Assembly (NCBI GenBank): GCA_037968895.1
Contig: JBBKWJ010000132.1
Coordinates: 1-30,637 of the forward strand
Reading direction: 5' to 3'
Length of the DNA stretch: 30,637 nucleotides
From: JBBKWJ01 sp037968895
Lineage (GTDB): Bacteria; Actinomycetota; Acidimicrobiia; Acidimicrobiales; SZUA-35
The position numbers and the translations under genes are program-made. Of the stretch, positions 6,414 through 14,345 are shown one piece after another; the stretch's first letter is position 1; every line of letters starts with the position of its first letter. The notes beneath the pieces are model-generated. The model saw only the letters and a program-made list of their open reading frames with translations, did not search any database and was not told the origin of the DNA.

Positions 6414-6809
6414 ATGACACTCATCGACATCAAACAGAACGACGCATGGAGACCTCAGATTGTCGAGGATCCTGCCCCAAGTGGCTGGGGAGAACTCGGC
6501 CGTGAGTCGTGGTGGGCTGATGCAGCCTGCCGCGAAACACCAACTGCGGCCGACCTCTTCTTCTCTGAGGAGATCCCTGAGATCGCCGAAGCAAAGGCGA
6601 TTTGTGCCGACTGCGTCGCCATCAACCCGTGCCTCGAGGGTGCCATTCGTCGAGGCGAACCGTGGGGTGTGTGGGGCGGTCAGCTGTTCATCAACGGACG
6701 GATCGCGGCCCAAAAACGCCGGAGGGGGCGCCCACCCAAACACCCGAGGCCTGAAGATCAGCTTCCGGAGATTCCTATCCCCGCCCATCTCCAGAAACTG
6801 ATTGCCTAA
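6414..6809 (+). CDS. whiB7: WhiB7-type iron-sulfur transcriptional regulator
   Basis: WhiB proteins bind a 4Fe-4S cluster and the principal sigma factor; WhiB7 controls intrinsic antibiotic resistance in actinobacteria (family knowledge). The 131-residue protein has the four cluster cysteines C39, C64, C67 and C73 (C-x24-C-x2-C-x5-C), and the EPWGVWGG turn at 82-89. An AT-hook-like RRRGRPPKHPRP follows at about 102-113; an AT-hook after the turn is what distinguishes WhiB7 from other WhiB proteins. The leader with an upstream ORF, an attenuator and an AT-rich -35 region fits WhiB7 control independently. The ATG has no strong Shine-Dalgarno. No known resistance gene lies next to it. Confidence 0.88.
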   Translation: MTLIDIKQNDAWRPQIVEDPAPSGWGELGRESWWADAACRETPTAADLFFSEEIPEIAEAKAICADCVAINPCLEGAIRRGEPWGVWGGQLFINGRIAAQKRRRGRPPKHPRPEDQLPEIPIPAHLQKLIA

Positions 6810-6839
6810 ACAACTGCGGTTCGGATGCTGTTGGACGCC

Positions 6840-6885
6840 ATCGGGTGTTGTCTCGGCCACGATTGTGGCAGCGGCAACACCCGAT
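6840..6885. repeat. Two-tier inverted repeat between whiB7 and tlpA-like gene
   Basis: The outer arms ATCGGGTGTTG (6840-6850) and CAACACCCGAT (6875-6885) are perfect 11-bp complements. Inside is a second hairpin, GCCAC-GATT-GTGGC (6856-6869). No U-tract follows on either strand, so it is not a classic intrinsic terminator; it could stop transcription with Rho, stabilise the whiB7 mRNA 3' end, or bind protein. It ends 22 nt before the next -10 box. Confidence 0.6.
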
Positions 6886-6907
6886 CCCTGTTCCCGTCGA
6901 GGCGTAC

Positions 6908-6913
6908 TACCCT
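6908..6913 (+). promoter_or_regulatory. -10 box of the tlpA-like gene (leaderless)
   Basis: TACCCT fits TANNNT and sits exactly 6 nt before the ATG at 6920. No Shine-Dalgarno is present, which supports leaderless translation from that ATG. Confidence 0.5.
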
Positions 6914-6919
6914 TACGAC

Positions 6920-7405
6920 ATGCGTGCTCCCCGTCTTCTCGGTTCCCTTGCTGCCGTGCTTTCACTCATCGCCGCCGCATGCTCTGCGTCCGGGAGCTCA
7001 ACCAGTGCAGCAAGCGACATCGAATTCACGATGGACGACGGCACAACCGCCACGTTGCGCGACTTCGAAGGCAAGCCGGTTGTCGTCAACTTCTTCGCGT
7101 CGTGGTGCCCACCGTGTCGCGCGGAACTTCCAGACTTCGAAGAGGTGTTCCAGGCCAAGGGCAACGACATCGCCTTCCTCGGAATCAACCAGGACAGCGA
7201 TGAAACGACTTGGCGTAGTTTCGTTGCTGGTTCAACCATTACCTATCCAACCGCGTTCACCGGCGCCGATCTCTTCAATGCGTTCGAGGGAATAGGTATG
7301 CCGACGACCGTGTTTCTTTCCGCTGATGGAGAAGTCCTATACACCCAGACCGGCGCCTTGTCGAAGAGCGGCCTTGAAGCACTCATCCTCGAACACTTCT
7401 CATAG
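6920..7405 (+). CDS. TlpA/ResA-like thioredoxin-fold lipoprotein
   Basis: The 161-residue product is a membrane-anchored thiol-disulfide reductase acting outside the cytoplasmic membrane. The N-terminus MRAPRLLGSLAAVLSLIAAA, followed by Cys, is a lipoprotein signal with the acceptor Cys at residue 21. The redox motif is WCPPC, followed by the typical 'R-x-E-(L/F)-P', and GMPTTVFL contains the cis-Pro. I start at 6920 because the lipoprotein signal and a -10 box 6 nt upstream both point there; an earlier in-frame start at 6845 would destroy the signal. Eleven nt downstream comes ccdA, its likely electron donor, so the pair probably reduces cysteines of apocytochrome c or of the CuA site of the oxidase encoded downstream. 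Confidence 0.88.
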   Translation: MRAPRLLGSLAAVLSLIAAACSASGSSTSAASDIEFTMDDGTTATLRDFEGKPVVVNFFASWCPPCRAELPDFEEVFQAKGNDIAFLGINQDSDETTWRSFVAGSTITYPTAFTGADLFNAFEGIGMPTTVFLSADGEVLYTQTGALSKSGLEALILEHFS

Positions 7406-7416
7406 GAGTCCCACCA

Positions 7417-8295
7417 ATGGCTGACCTATTCGATCCTCGAGCGTTTGCGCTCGGCATGGTCGCCTTGGTGAATCCCTGCGGGTTTGCACTGCTGCCTGCC
7501 TATCTCGGCTTCTTTCTTGGTCTCGACGAAGACGACACCGGCTCCCGCATTCGTACCCTTAACCGGGCCCAGGTTGTCGGGCTTTCAATGTCGCTTGGCT
7601 TCCTCGCCGTCTTCGGAGTGCTCGGCATTGTGTTTTCCAGCTTTATCAGCGAGATAACGGCCCAGCTCAGTTGGTTCACGATCGCCATGGGTGTACTGCT
7701 CGCCATTTTGGGCGTGGCCATGCTCGGCGGCTATCAGCTCATGATCTCGGTACCACACCTTGACAAGGGGACCGGTTCGAAGACCACGGGATCGATGTTC
7801 ATCTTCGGCGTTTCCTATGCCATCGCCTCCCTTTCCTGCACCATCGGATTGTTCATCTCGGCAGTGGCGACATCAACGACGAACGACACACTTCTCGCGA
7901 AGTTTGGCTCATTCTTTAGCTACGGACTTGGCATGGGACTTCTTGCCACTGTGCTTACCTTGGCCGTCGCCTTCGGCAAACGCGGCATTGTGACGTCATT
8001 CCGCAAGCTGCTCCCCAAAATCAATCTGATCTCGGCCGTCGTGCTCGTCGTTGTTGGCATCTACCTAGTGCTCTACGGCATTTGGACGAGGCAAGTCTTC
8101 GACGACACACGGGCGGATCAAACGCCGTGGATCGATTCAATCGTCACGATGGTTGAAGGTTGGCAGGTATCGCTGACCACCTGGATCGACGACCGTGTTG
8201 TCGTGCTCGGCTGGAGCTTTCTCATCATTAATGTTGGACTCGCGGCAGCCGGATTTGTAGTGAAGCGGTCACAGCCTGACACAGTGTCGGTGTGA
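7417..8295 (+). CDS. ccdA: CcdA-like thiol-disulfide transporter (cytochrome c biogenesis)
   Basis: This 292-residue polytopic membrane protein belongs to the CcdA/DsbD transmembrane family, moving reducing equivalents from cytoplasmic thioredoxin to exported thioredoxin-like proteins. The first segment carries NPCGFALLPAYLGFFLG, the hallmark Pro-Cys motif; the second redox Cys lies in SYAIASLSCTIGLFI. About six to seven hydrophobic helices can be counted. AGGAG precedes the ATG. It overlaps the next gene by 4 nt (GTGA) and follows the tlpA-like gene, so the three form one operon. Confidence 0.9.
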   Translation: MADLFDPRAFALGMVALVNPCGFALLPAYLGFFLGLDEDDTGSRIRTLNRAQVVGLSMSLGFLAVFGVLGIVFSSFISEITAQLSWFTIAMGVLLAILGVAMLGGYQLMISVPHLDKGTGSKTTGSMFIFGVSYAIASLSCTIGLFISAVATSTTNDTLLAKFGSFFSYGLGMGLLATVLTLAVAFGKRGIVTSFRKLLPKINLISAVVLVVVGIYLVLYGIWTRQVFDDTRADQTPWIDSIVTMVEGWQVSLTTWIDDRVVVLGWSFLIINVGLAAAGFVVKRSQPDTVSV

Positions 8296-8939
8296 CCAAA
8301 CCCGGTTCCAAACAACTCAGCTTCATCGACGTAGCCGCAGAGCCCGGGGTCCACGAGATCCTCGACCTCCGATCAACGTTCGGATTCTGTGCGTTCCACG
8401 GCGGCAACCTAGAGCGGCTGACCGACCAGATTGCGTCAGAAGCTGCGGCCAGAAGTGGCGCCTCTTTCTACGGCATGCTCCAACCAAAGGGCATGCGTAA
8501 TCACGTCCCGTCTGCCCTTGTCGGCGAGCACCCAACGCCGAAGCTCCGATCGTTCCTCGACCATTGCGATGTCGTGGTTGCCATTCACGGCTATGGCATA
8601 AAAGGTCGTTGGACCGACCTACTCTTTGGCGGCTCGAACCGGGCGCTCGCCGAGCATGTCGCTCGATCGGTTCGGCACCATCTACCTCAGTATCACGTCA
8701 TCGACGACGTAGAGAAGATTCCGAAGCGGCTTCGAGGTTTGCACCCGAATAACCCGTGTAATCTTCCGTCCCAGGGAGGGCTGCAGATCGAGCTCCCGCC
8801 GAGGGTTCGAGGCCTGTCGCCCCTTGCCTTGTACTGGCCAGGCGGCCACGGCGGGACGAAACGCTTCCCCCATACCCAGCACTTGATTGAAGGCCTGATT
8901 GAGGCCGCCACGTCTTGGGATCCGGCTGCGAGCGAGTAA
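8292..8939 (+). CDS. Poly-gamma-glutamate hydrolase-like protein (PF05908 type)
   Basis: The 215 residues resemble the zinc-dependent poly-gamma-glutamate hydrolase family best known from phages. Recognisable blocks are FHGGNLERLTDQIA near residue 35 (early His and Glu), AIHGYG near residue 96, and NLPSQGGLQIELPPRVRG near residue 155, where the family has a Gly-rich turn before a Gln-Leu-Glu-Leu-Pro strand. There is no signal peptide, so the substrate is more likely an intracellular gamma-glutamyl compound than capsule polymer (inference). The GTG start overlaps the ccdA stop, implying translational coupling. I see no phage genes around it. The substrate cannot be told from sequence. Confidence 0.7.
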   Translation: MTKPGSKQLSFIDVAAEPGVHEILDLRSTFGFCAFHGGNLERLTDQIASEAAARSGASFYGMLQPKGMRNHVPSALVGEHPTPKLRSFLDHCDVVVAIHGYGIKGRWTDLLFGGSNRALAEHVARSVRHHLPQYHVIDDVEKIPKRLRGLHPNNPCNLPSQGGLQIELPPRVRGLSPLALYWPGGHGGTKRFPHTQHLIEGLIEAATSWDPAASE

Positions 8940-8942
8940 AGT
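8937..8942 (+). promoter_or_regulatory. -10 box overlapping a stop codon, for the LLM gene
   Basis: TAAAGT (TANNNT) begins with the TAA stop of the upstream gene and lies 6 nt before the ATG at 8949. No Shine-Dalgarno is seen, so the LLM gene may be transcribed leaderless from inside the end of the preceding gene. Confidence 0.45.
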
Positions 8943-8948
8943 CCGGCT

Positions 8949-9878
8949 ATGGACCTCCGGATCTTTACCGAACCACAGCAGGGCGCTAGCTATGACGATC
9001 TTCTCGCCGTCGCGCAAGCAACTGAGAAGGCCGGATTCAGTGCGTTCTTCCGCAGCGATCACTATCTCAAGATGGGCGACGTATCTGGTCTCCCAGGCCC
9101 AACCCATGCGTGGCTGACACTTGCAGGGCTGGCTCGCGAAACCAAAAACATTCGTCTCGGCACGCTTGTGAGCCCAATCACGTTTTACGACCCCGGCTCG
9201 CTCGCCATCATGGTTGCTCAGGTCGACCAGATGAGCGGTGGTCGGGTTGATTTCGGGGTTGGGGCCGGCTGGTACGAAGCCGAACACACTGCAACCGGGC
9301 TGCCGTTCCCGACACTTGGTGGGCGCATGGATCGTCTTGAAGAGGCATTGGAGCAAATCGTCGGCCTCTGGTCGACACCGGTCGGACAGACATTCTCACA
9401 CAACGGCACTTTTGCCAGCTTTGCCGACTCCCCCGCACTGCCAAAGCCTGTGCAGTCGCCGCTTCCGATCATCATCGGAGGCAAGGGGAAGCGCAGAACA
9501 CCTGCAATGGTGGCGAAGTTCGGGGCCGAATTCAACGTGCCCTTTGGTAGCAACGAAGAGATGAAGGCACTACGCGACGGCGTCCGGGCTGCCTGCGAGG
9601 CAATCAATCGCGACCCAGCAGAGATCACTTACTCCATTGCGCTCGCCGTTTGCGGCGGCGCGACCGAAGCCGAGGTGACCCGCAGGGCGGCCGCAATCGG
9701 ACGAGACGCAACTGAACTTCGAGCCAATGGCATCTGTGGCAGTGCCGAGGAGATCATCGATCGGATTGGATCGTTTGCTGACGTCGGGGCGGAACGCATG
9801 TACCTTCAGGTGCTCGATCTCGCCGACCTCGACCACATCGCGTTCCTAGGGTCTGAGGTACTTCCCGCTCTGACCTAA
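8949..9878 (+). CDS. LLM-class (F420-dependent) oxidoreductase
   Basis: The 309-residue protein is a luciferase-like TIM barrel of the F420-dependent family. Typical blocks are 'FFRSDHYLKMGD' (about residue 34), 'RLGTLVSPITFYDPGSLA', 'DQMSGGRVDFGVGAGWYEAE' (about 95-112) and 'PLPIIIGGKGKRRTP', which form the cofactor and active-site pocket. Actinobacterial genomes hold many paralogues with diverse, mostly unknown substrates, so no reaction is assigned. FMN rather than F420 cannot be excluded. Its own -10 box suggests separate transcription from the ccdA operon. Confidence 0.9.
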   Translation: MDLRIFTEPQQGASYDDLLAVAQATEKAGFSAFFRSDHYLKMGDVSGLPGPTHAWLTLAGLARETKNIRLGTLVSPITFYDPGSLAIMVAQVDQMSGGRVDFGVGAGWYEAEHTATGLPFPTLGGRMDRLEEALEQIVGLWSTPVGQTFSHNGTFASFADSPALPKPVQSPLPIIIGGKGKRRTPAMVAKFGAEFNVPFGSNEEMKALRDGVRAACEAINRDPAEITYSIALAVCGGATEAEVTRRAAAIGRDATELRANGICGSAEEIIDRIGSFADVGAERMYLQVLDLADLDHIAFLGSEVLPALT

Positions 9879-9921
9879 AAGCGCTTCAGATTGGATTACT
9901 GCGACGACGCCCAAAGAAGGG

Positions 9922-9927
9922 TACTGT
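9922..9927 (+). promoter_or_regulatory. -10 box of trkA (leaderless)
   Basis: TACTGT lies 6 nt before the GTG at 9934. No Shine-Dalgarno is present in the 55-nt gap after the LLM gene. Confidence 0.5.
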
Positions 9928-9933
9928 CAGTCG

Positions 9934-11283
9934 GTGCATGTCGTCATTATTGGAGCAGGCGAGGTGGGTCAGTACCTTGCCCAGATCCTCGCCGCCGAAG
10001 GTCATGACATCGTCGTCGTCGAGCAAGACGCGAGGATCGCGGCCAAGTTAACGGAGAGTCTCGATATTCAGGTCGTTGTCGGTTCTGGGTCAGACCCGTC
10101 GTCGCTAAATGCGGCACAAACTGCTCGAGCGGGACTGCTCGCCGCGGTGAGTGACAACGACGAAGTCAATCTGATTGCCTCCGCGCTGGCCAAAGACCTC
10201 GGCGTGCCGTCCCGAGCCGTACGCCTTCAGCAACGCAGTCTGCGCAGTGCCGGCGCCTCATCGCTCCGAGAGCTCATGGGTGCGTCGGTTGTCATGGACC
10301 CAGACAGCGACACTGCGGACGAAATTCTCGAACTGCTCCGCAACACCGGTGCCGACGAGGTCTACCCGATCACGAAGGGCGACCTGTCTATCGTTGGAGC
10401 AACCGTGGCCGAAGGGGCCAAGCTCGCTGGCCGCTCGCTCATGGAGATCGCGAAGAGCTTCGAACCAAACTGGGACTTCCTCTTTGGCGCAGTCACCAGG
10501 GACGGCAACACAACTATCCCACGCGGCGATCAGATGATCCTGGCTGGCGACCACGTTCGCGTCATCTGTCGCAAATCAGCCCGGTCTGAGATTCTCCAGC
10601 AGCTCGGTGTCGATGCTGGACAAGCACGCCGAGTCATGGTGCTTGGCGGTGGCGCGATCGGAGGCCAGCTCGCGGAACGGCTCCAAAACGAAGGCGCTGA
10701 TGTAGTCATCGTTGAGCGTGATCCCGACCAGGCCAGGGTGCTCGCCGAGACTCTGCCCGGGGTCACCGTTATTCTTGGCGACATCACCGATTCCGAGGTC
10801 CTCATCGAAGAAGACGTCGGTCGTATGGATGCGGTAGTCGCGGCAACCGGTGAAGACCCTGCCAACGTGTTGGCCTGCGCTCTGGCTGCCGCTGAAGGCT
10901 GCGAATTTACCATCGTCGTGCTGCACCGACTTGAGCTGCTGCCCCTCGTTCGCCAGTTTGGGATCAACGCCTCCATCAGTCCTCGCACCGCGTCAGCCAA
11001 CTCGATCCTACGACTCGTTCGCGGTGGGTTAAGCGTGGCCACGTTCCTCGAGAGCGATGTCGAAGTTGATGAAATAGCTGTCCAGATCGGTTCACCCGTT
11101 TGTGGTCAGGAAGTTAAAGACCTGCACTTCCCTCATGACATCCTGCTCGGTGCCGTGATTCGTTACGACGGCACGAGCGAGATCGTTCGGGGTGCAACTC
11201 GACTTCAGGCTGGCGACCATGTCGTCCTCTTTGCGAAACCTGAATCGCTCTCCAAAGCACGTCTGGCCTTCACCAGTCCATGA
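9934..11283 (+). CDS. trkA: TrkA, regulatory NAD(H)-binding subunit of the potassium transporter
   Basis: TrkA is the cytoplasmic ring that gates the TrkH channel in response to nucleotides. The 449-residue protein has two tandem RCK units: the first Rossmann fold starts at once with VVIIGAGEVGQYLAQILAAE and its RCK_C follows at about 135-220; the second starts at about 227 with VMVLGGGAIGGQLAERL and ends with the second RCK_C. Double-RCK organisation and length match E. coli-type TrkA. The GTG start is fixed by the glycine-rich loop at residues 7-12 and by the -10 box. It overlaps trkH by 4 nt (ATGA). Confidence 0.95.
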   Translation: MHVVIIGAGEVGQYLAQILAAEGHDIVVVEQDARIAAKLTESLDIQVVVGSGSDPSSLNAAQTARAGLLAAVSDNDEVNLIASALAKDLGVPSRAVRLQQRSLRSAGASSLRELMGASVVMDPDSDTADEILELLRNTGADEVYPITKGDLSIVGATVAEGAKLAGRSLMEIAKSFEPNWDFLFGAVTRDGNTTIPRGDQMILAGDHVRVICRKSARSEILQQLGVDAGQARRVMVLGGGAIGGQLAERLQNEGADVVIVERDPDQARVLAETLPGVTVILGDITDSEVLIEEDVGRMDAVVAATGEDPANVLACALAAAEGCEFTIVVLHRLELLPLVRQFGINASISPRTASANSILRLVRGGLSVATFLESDVEVDEIAVQIGSPVCGQEVKDLHFPHDILLGAVIRYDGTSEIVRGATRLQAGDHVVLFAKPESLSKARLAFTSP

Positions 11284-12773
11284 TGGTCCGTACGGACTCC
11301 GGCCGTTACCCGAGCCTGGTTCTCCATATTGTCGGTCTGACCGTGCTGATGACGGGCTGTGGCGAACTGGCAGCAGCGTTCGTCGACCTTCTCACCGGAA
11401 ATAACGACACGCTTGTACTTGCAGGTCTTGGAGTTGTGACGGGCCTCGTTGGATTCGCGGTGTGGCGACTCACCGAAGTCCCCGAACGGCTCCGCATTGC
11501 CGACGTCTTCGCAGTCGTGGTTGCAGCATGGATAGCACTCGCAGTCTTTGGTGGACTCCCATACCTGTTCACGGGAACGCTTGAGCGGCCAGACGATGCC
11601 ATGTTCGAAGCCATTAGCGGCTTCACCACAACTGGGGCGACGGTGCTTCGGCCAATTGAAGGCACCGGCATGGGCGTTCTCTTCTGGCGGTCGCTGAGCC
11701 AGTGGATCGGCGGCATGGGCGTCATCGTGCTCGTCGTCGCCGTGCTCCCAACCGTCGGCGCCGGCGGTATGGACCTGTTGCAGGCTGAAGCACCAGGACC
11801 AACCGGCGAGCGACTGACCCCAAAGGTGCGCCACACCGCCCGCCGTCTGTGGGCTGTGTACCTGCTCCTCACCGTGCTCGTCATTGTTGGCTTCCTCATC
11901 GGTGGAATGAGTTTGTATGACGCTGCGGTCCACTCGTTCACCACCGTGTCAACCGGCGGGTTCTCGCCATACAACGCGTCAATGGCTCACTTTGACTCGT
12001 CCTTCATTGAGTGGGTCGCAATCGTCGGAATGTTTCTCGCAGGCGGCAGTTTCACCCTTTATTTCAGGGCGTTGCGAGGATCCATTGGACCTCTCTACCG
12101 GTCGGTGGAGTTTCGGGTCTATGTCGTCGTCGTCCTTGGGGCCGCCGTGGTGTGTTACCTCATCAATGCAGAAGAATACGGTTATGGCCATGACGCAATC
12201 CGCGGCTCGTTCTTCACGATCATCGCCATAGTCTCAACCACCGGTTTCGCCACGGTCGACTATGAGGGGTGGGCCGAGTCGGCGCAGATCATCCTTCTCT
12301 TCCTCATGCCAATCGGCGCAATGGCGGGATCAACAGCCGGTGGCGTCAAGTTCATCAGAGTGCTCTCGATCGCCTCGTACTCCTGGCGAGAGATCCGTCG
12401 CCAGCTCCATCCTCGACTCATTCGCCCAATTCGTGTTGGCGATTCGATTGTCGACGAAGACATCGCCGCCCGAGTCAACGGCTTTCTCATTATTGCCTTG
12501 GCCATCTTTGGTAGCGGCACGGTAGCGATTGCGCTAACCGGCGAAGACCTTTGGACCTCGATGTCGGCATCAGCTACTGCGTTCGGCAACGTCGGGCCTG
12601 GGATGTCTGATCTTGGGCCGACCGACGACATGCGCAACCTGAGCGCGCTTGCTCGGGTAGTCGTGATGATCGAGATGCTGCTCGGCCGCCTTGAGATCTA
12701 CCCCATCTTGCTTGCGTTCGCGGCGGCGCCTCGCCGCCTGCATGTCAGACGCCGAGCAACCACCCGCAGCTAA
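11280..12773 (+). CDS. trkH: TrkH, potassium-translocating membrane subunit
   Basis: The 497-residue integral membrane protein has the four pore-loop repeats of the Trk/Ktr/HKT superfamily. The filter segments are visible: SGFTTTGAT (P1), TTVSTGGFS (P2), IVSTTGFAT (P3) and TAFGNVGPG (P4), each with the filter glycine. P1 is followed by the conserved WIGGMGVIV. It takes up K+ with TrkA. An ATG at 11283 is a second possible start 3 nt downstream. Its stop overlaps the convergent pdxH stop. Confidence 0.95.
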   Translation: MMVRTDSGRYPSLVLHIVGLTVLMTGCGELAAAFVDLLTGNNDTLVLAGLGVVTGLVGFAVWRLTEVPERLRIADVFAVVVAAWIALAVFGGLPYLFTGTLERPDDAMFEAISGFTTTGATVLRPIEGTGMGVLFWRSLSQWIGGMGVIVLVVAVLPTVGAGGMDLLQAEAPGPTGERLTPKVRHTARRLWAVYLLLTVLVIVGFLIGGMSLYDAAVHSFTTVSTGGFSPYNASMAHFDSSFIEWVAIVGMFLAGGSFTLYFRALRGSIGPLYRSVEFRVYVVVVLGAAVVCYLINAEEYGYGHDAIRGSFFTIIAIVSTTGFATVDYEGWAESAQIILLFLMPIGAMAGSTAGGVKFIRVLSIASYSWREIRRQLHPRLIRPIRVGDSIVDEDIAARVNGFLIIALAIFGSGTVAIALTGEDLWTSMSASATAFGNVGPGMSDLGPTDDMRNLSALARVVVMIEMLLGRLEIYPILLAFAAAPRRLHVRRRATTRS

Positions 12774-13402
12774 GGATTTCGACGAGTGATAGGCCACGCG
12801 CCATCGCTGCGGGTGTAGCGAAGTCGATCGTGAAGACGACTTCGATTTCCTTGCCAGAACTCGATGGTTTCGGGCATGATCCGGTAGCCGCCCCAATGCG
12901 AAGGCCTCGGCACCTCACTGGGGAACCGTGCTTCGGCAGCCGCGAACGCTTCTTCCAACGGCGCTCTGCCTTCTAAGAGAGCGCTCTGGTCTGATGCCCA
13001 TGCCCCGAGCTGGGCGCTTCGAGGACGTTTTGCGAAGTACTCATCAGACTCGCCGCCGCTGACCTTGCCACACGCGCCAGTGACGTTCACTTGCCGGTTG
13101 AGAGCAAGCCAGCCAAACGTCATTGCGACACGGCCGTCGGCGCTGATCTGCTCACCCTTATCGCTCGTGTAGTTGGTGTAAAACTCAAAGCCACCCTCGC
13201 TAAGGCCCTTCAAGAGGAGATGTCGAGACCAGGGCTGGCCGTCGCTCGCCACGGTGGCGAGCACGAACGCGTTCGGCTCAGCGAGCCCAGCTGCGACCGC
13301 CTCTTGCAACCAGATCTCAAACTGCTCAAGGGGGTCGGCGGCAACGTCTCCTTCGTGTAAACCGCGAGCTTCGTAGTCGTATCTCATGCGAGCCAGGTCC
13401 AT
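12770..13402 (-). CDS. pdxH: Pyridoxamine 5'-phosphate oxidase
   Basis: This FMN enzyme oxidises pyridoxamine or pyridoxine phosphate to pyridoxal phosphate (vitamin B6). From the ATG at 13402 it has 210 residues, the normal length. Visible blocks are PNAFVLATVASDGQPWSRHL, then LLKGL, 'FEFYTNYTSDKGEQI', 'RQVNVTG', and 'SEVPRPSHWGGYRI' with 'EFWQGNRSRLHDR', which carry FMN- and PLP-contacting residues. The C-terminus ITRRNP departs slightly from the usual ERLSP-type end. A longer start at 13456 adds an unmatched N-terminus and would run into the divergent ABC gene, so I prefer 13402; 13387 is also possible. Confidence 0.93.
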   Translation of the reverse strand: MDLARMRYDYEARGLHEGDVAADPLEQFEIWLQEAVAAGLAEPNAFVLATVASDGQPWSRHLLLKGLSEGGFEFYTNYTSDKGEQISADGRVAMTFGWLALNRQVNVTGACGKVSGGESDEYFAKRPRSAQLGAWASDQSALLEGRAPLEEAFAAAEARFPSEVPRPSHWGGYRIMPETIEFWQGNRSRLHDRLRYTRSDGAWPITRRNP

Positions 13403-13429
13403 CCCCACAGTCAACCGCACATTTGGCGG

Positions 13430-13435
13430 TAAGTT
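13430..13435 (+). promoter_or_regulatory. -10 box of the ABC transporter operon (leaderless)
   Basis: TAAGTT (TANNNT) lies 7 nt before the GTG at 13443 in the 40-nt gap divergent from pdxH. Confidence 0.45.
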
Positions 13436-13442
13436 ACAGCCC

Positions 13443-14345
13443 GTGTCTGTTCTCACCGTCTCTGAGGTCGTCGTCCGCTACGGCGAAACGACCGCGCTCA
13501 ACGGTGTGAGTCTCACCGTTGAACCCGGTGAAGTCGTCGCCCTTCTTGGCCCAAACGGAGCCGGTAAGACAACGCTCCTCGAGACAATCGAGGGCTATCG
13601 AGTGCCCGATACCGGCTCGATCCGTGTCTTCGATCTCGATCCAGCAACGCACCGAACCGAGATCTCGTCTCGCTGGGGGGTGATGCCCCAAACGAACGGT
13701 TTACCAATGGGTCTGACCGTCGGCGAGGCAATCGCCCTCTTCGTTGGCCTTTACGGGTCGTCAACCAGCGCAGGCGAACTCGCCGGGGCTGTTGGCCTCG
13801 ACACACTGACCACACGGAAATGGCGCCGCCTGTCTGGTGGCGAGCAGCAGCGGCTCTCGCTTGCCCTCGCGTTGGCCGGCGGGGACGAACTGCTACTTCT
13901 CGACGAACCCACGGCGGCTGTTGATCAGGCCGGTCGGGAGCGCATTATCGAGATGATTCACGCACGATCCGCAGCTGGTGCTGCCGTGCTTTTGACCACT
14001 CATCGATTTGACGACGTCGAAGCAACTGCCGATCGTGTCGTTGTTCTCGACCAAGGGGTCGTCGTCGGTAGCGGCACCCTGGCTGAACTGACCGCAGTCG
14101 ACAACGTGATCACGTTTCGGGCGAGCCCGGGGCTATCCCTCGGTGGGCTCGCCGCTGCGCTCGAGTCCCCTATCGTAGAGATTCAGCCGGGCCGATACCA
14201 GCTCGACCGCGAGCCATCGGCCGCCAACGTCGCTGATCTTGCGAAGGCGCTGGCCGAGCTTGAGATTCCAATCGATGCACTCGATGCAGGCAGGACCAGC
14301 GTCGAGTCGGTATTTCGGCGGCTCACCGGTGGAGGCGACACATGA
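13443..14345 (+). CDS. ABC transporter ATP-binding protein
   Basis: The 300-residue protein is an ABC-2 type exporter ATPase. From the GTG at 13443, Walker A GPNGAGKT is at residues 36-43, the signature LSGGEQQRLS at about 136, and Walker B LLLLDEPTAAVD just after. An extra C-terminal region (about 220-300) follows the nucleotide-binding domain, as in CcmA/NatA/DrrA-type exporters. The start is chosen from the -10 box and from where family similarity begins. It overlaps the permease by 4 nt. In mycobacteria a similar ABC pair sits beside the heme A / heme O synthesis genes, so a role near oxidase assembly is possible, but the substrate is unknown. Confidence 0.92.
   Translation: MSVLTVSEVVVRYGETTALNGVSLTVEPGEVVALLGPNGAGKTTLLETIEGYRVPDTGSIRVFDLDPATHRTEISSRWGVMPQTNGLPMGLTVGEAIALFVGLYGSSTSAGELAGAVGLDTLTTRKWRRLSGGEQQRLSLALALAGGDELLLLDEPTAAVDQAGRERIIEMIHARSAAGAAVLLTTHRFDDVEATADRVVVLDQGVVVGSGTLAELTAVDNVITFRASPGLSLGGLAAALESPIVEIQPGRYQLDREPSAANVADLAKALAELEIPIDALDAGRTSVESVFRRLTGGGDT

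Noticed and set aside
11205..11974. Long reverse ORFs opposite trkH
   Set aside because: Composition is charged, His/Cys-rich and patternless, typical of antisense frames of membrane proteins; trkH motifs are unambiguous.
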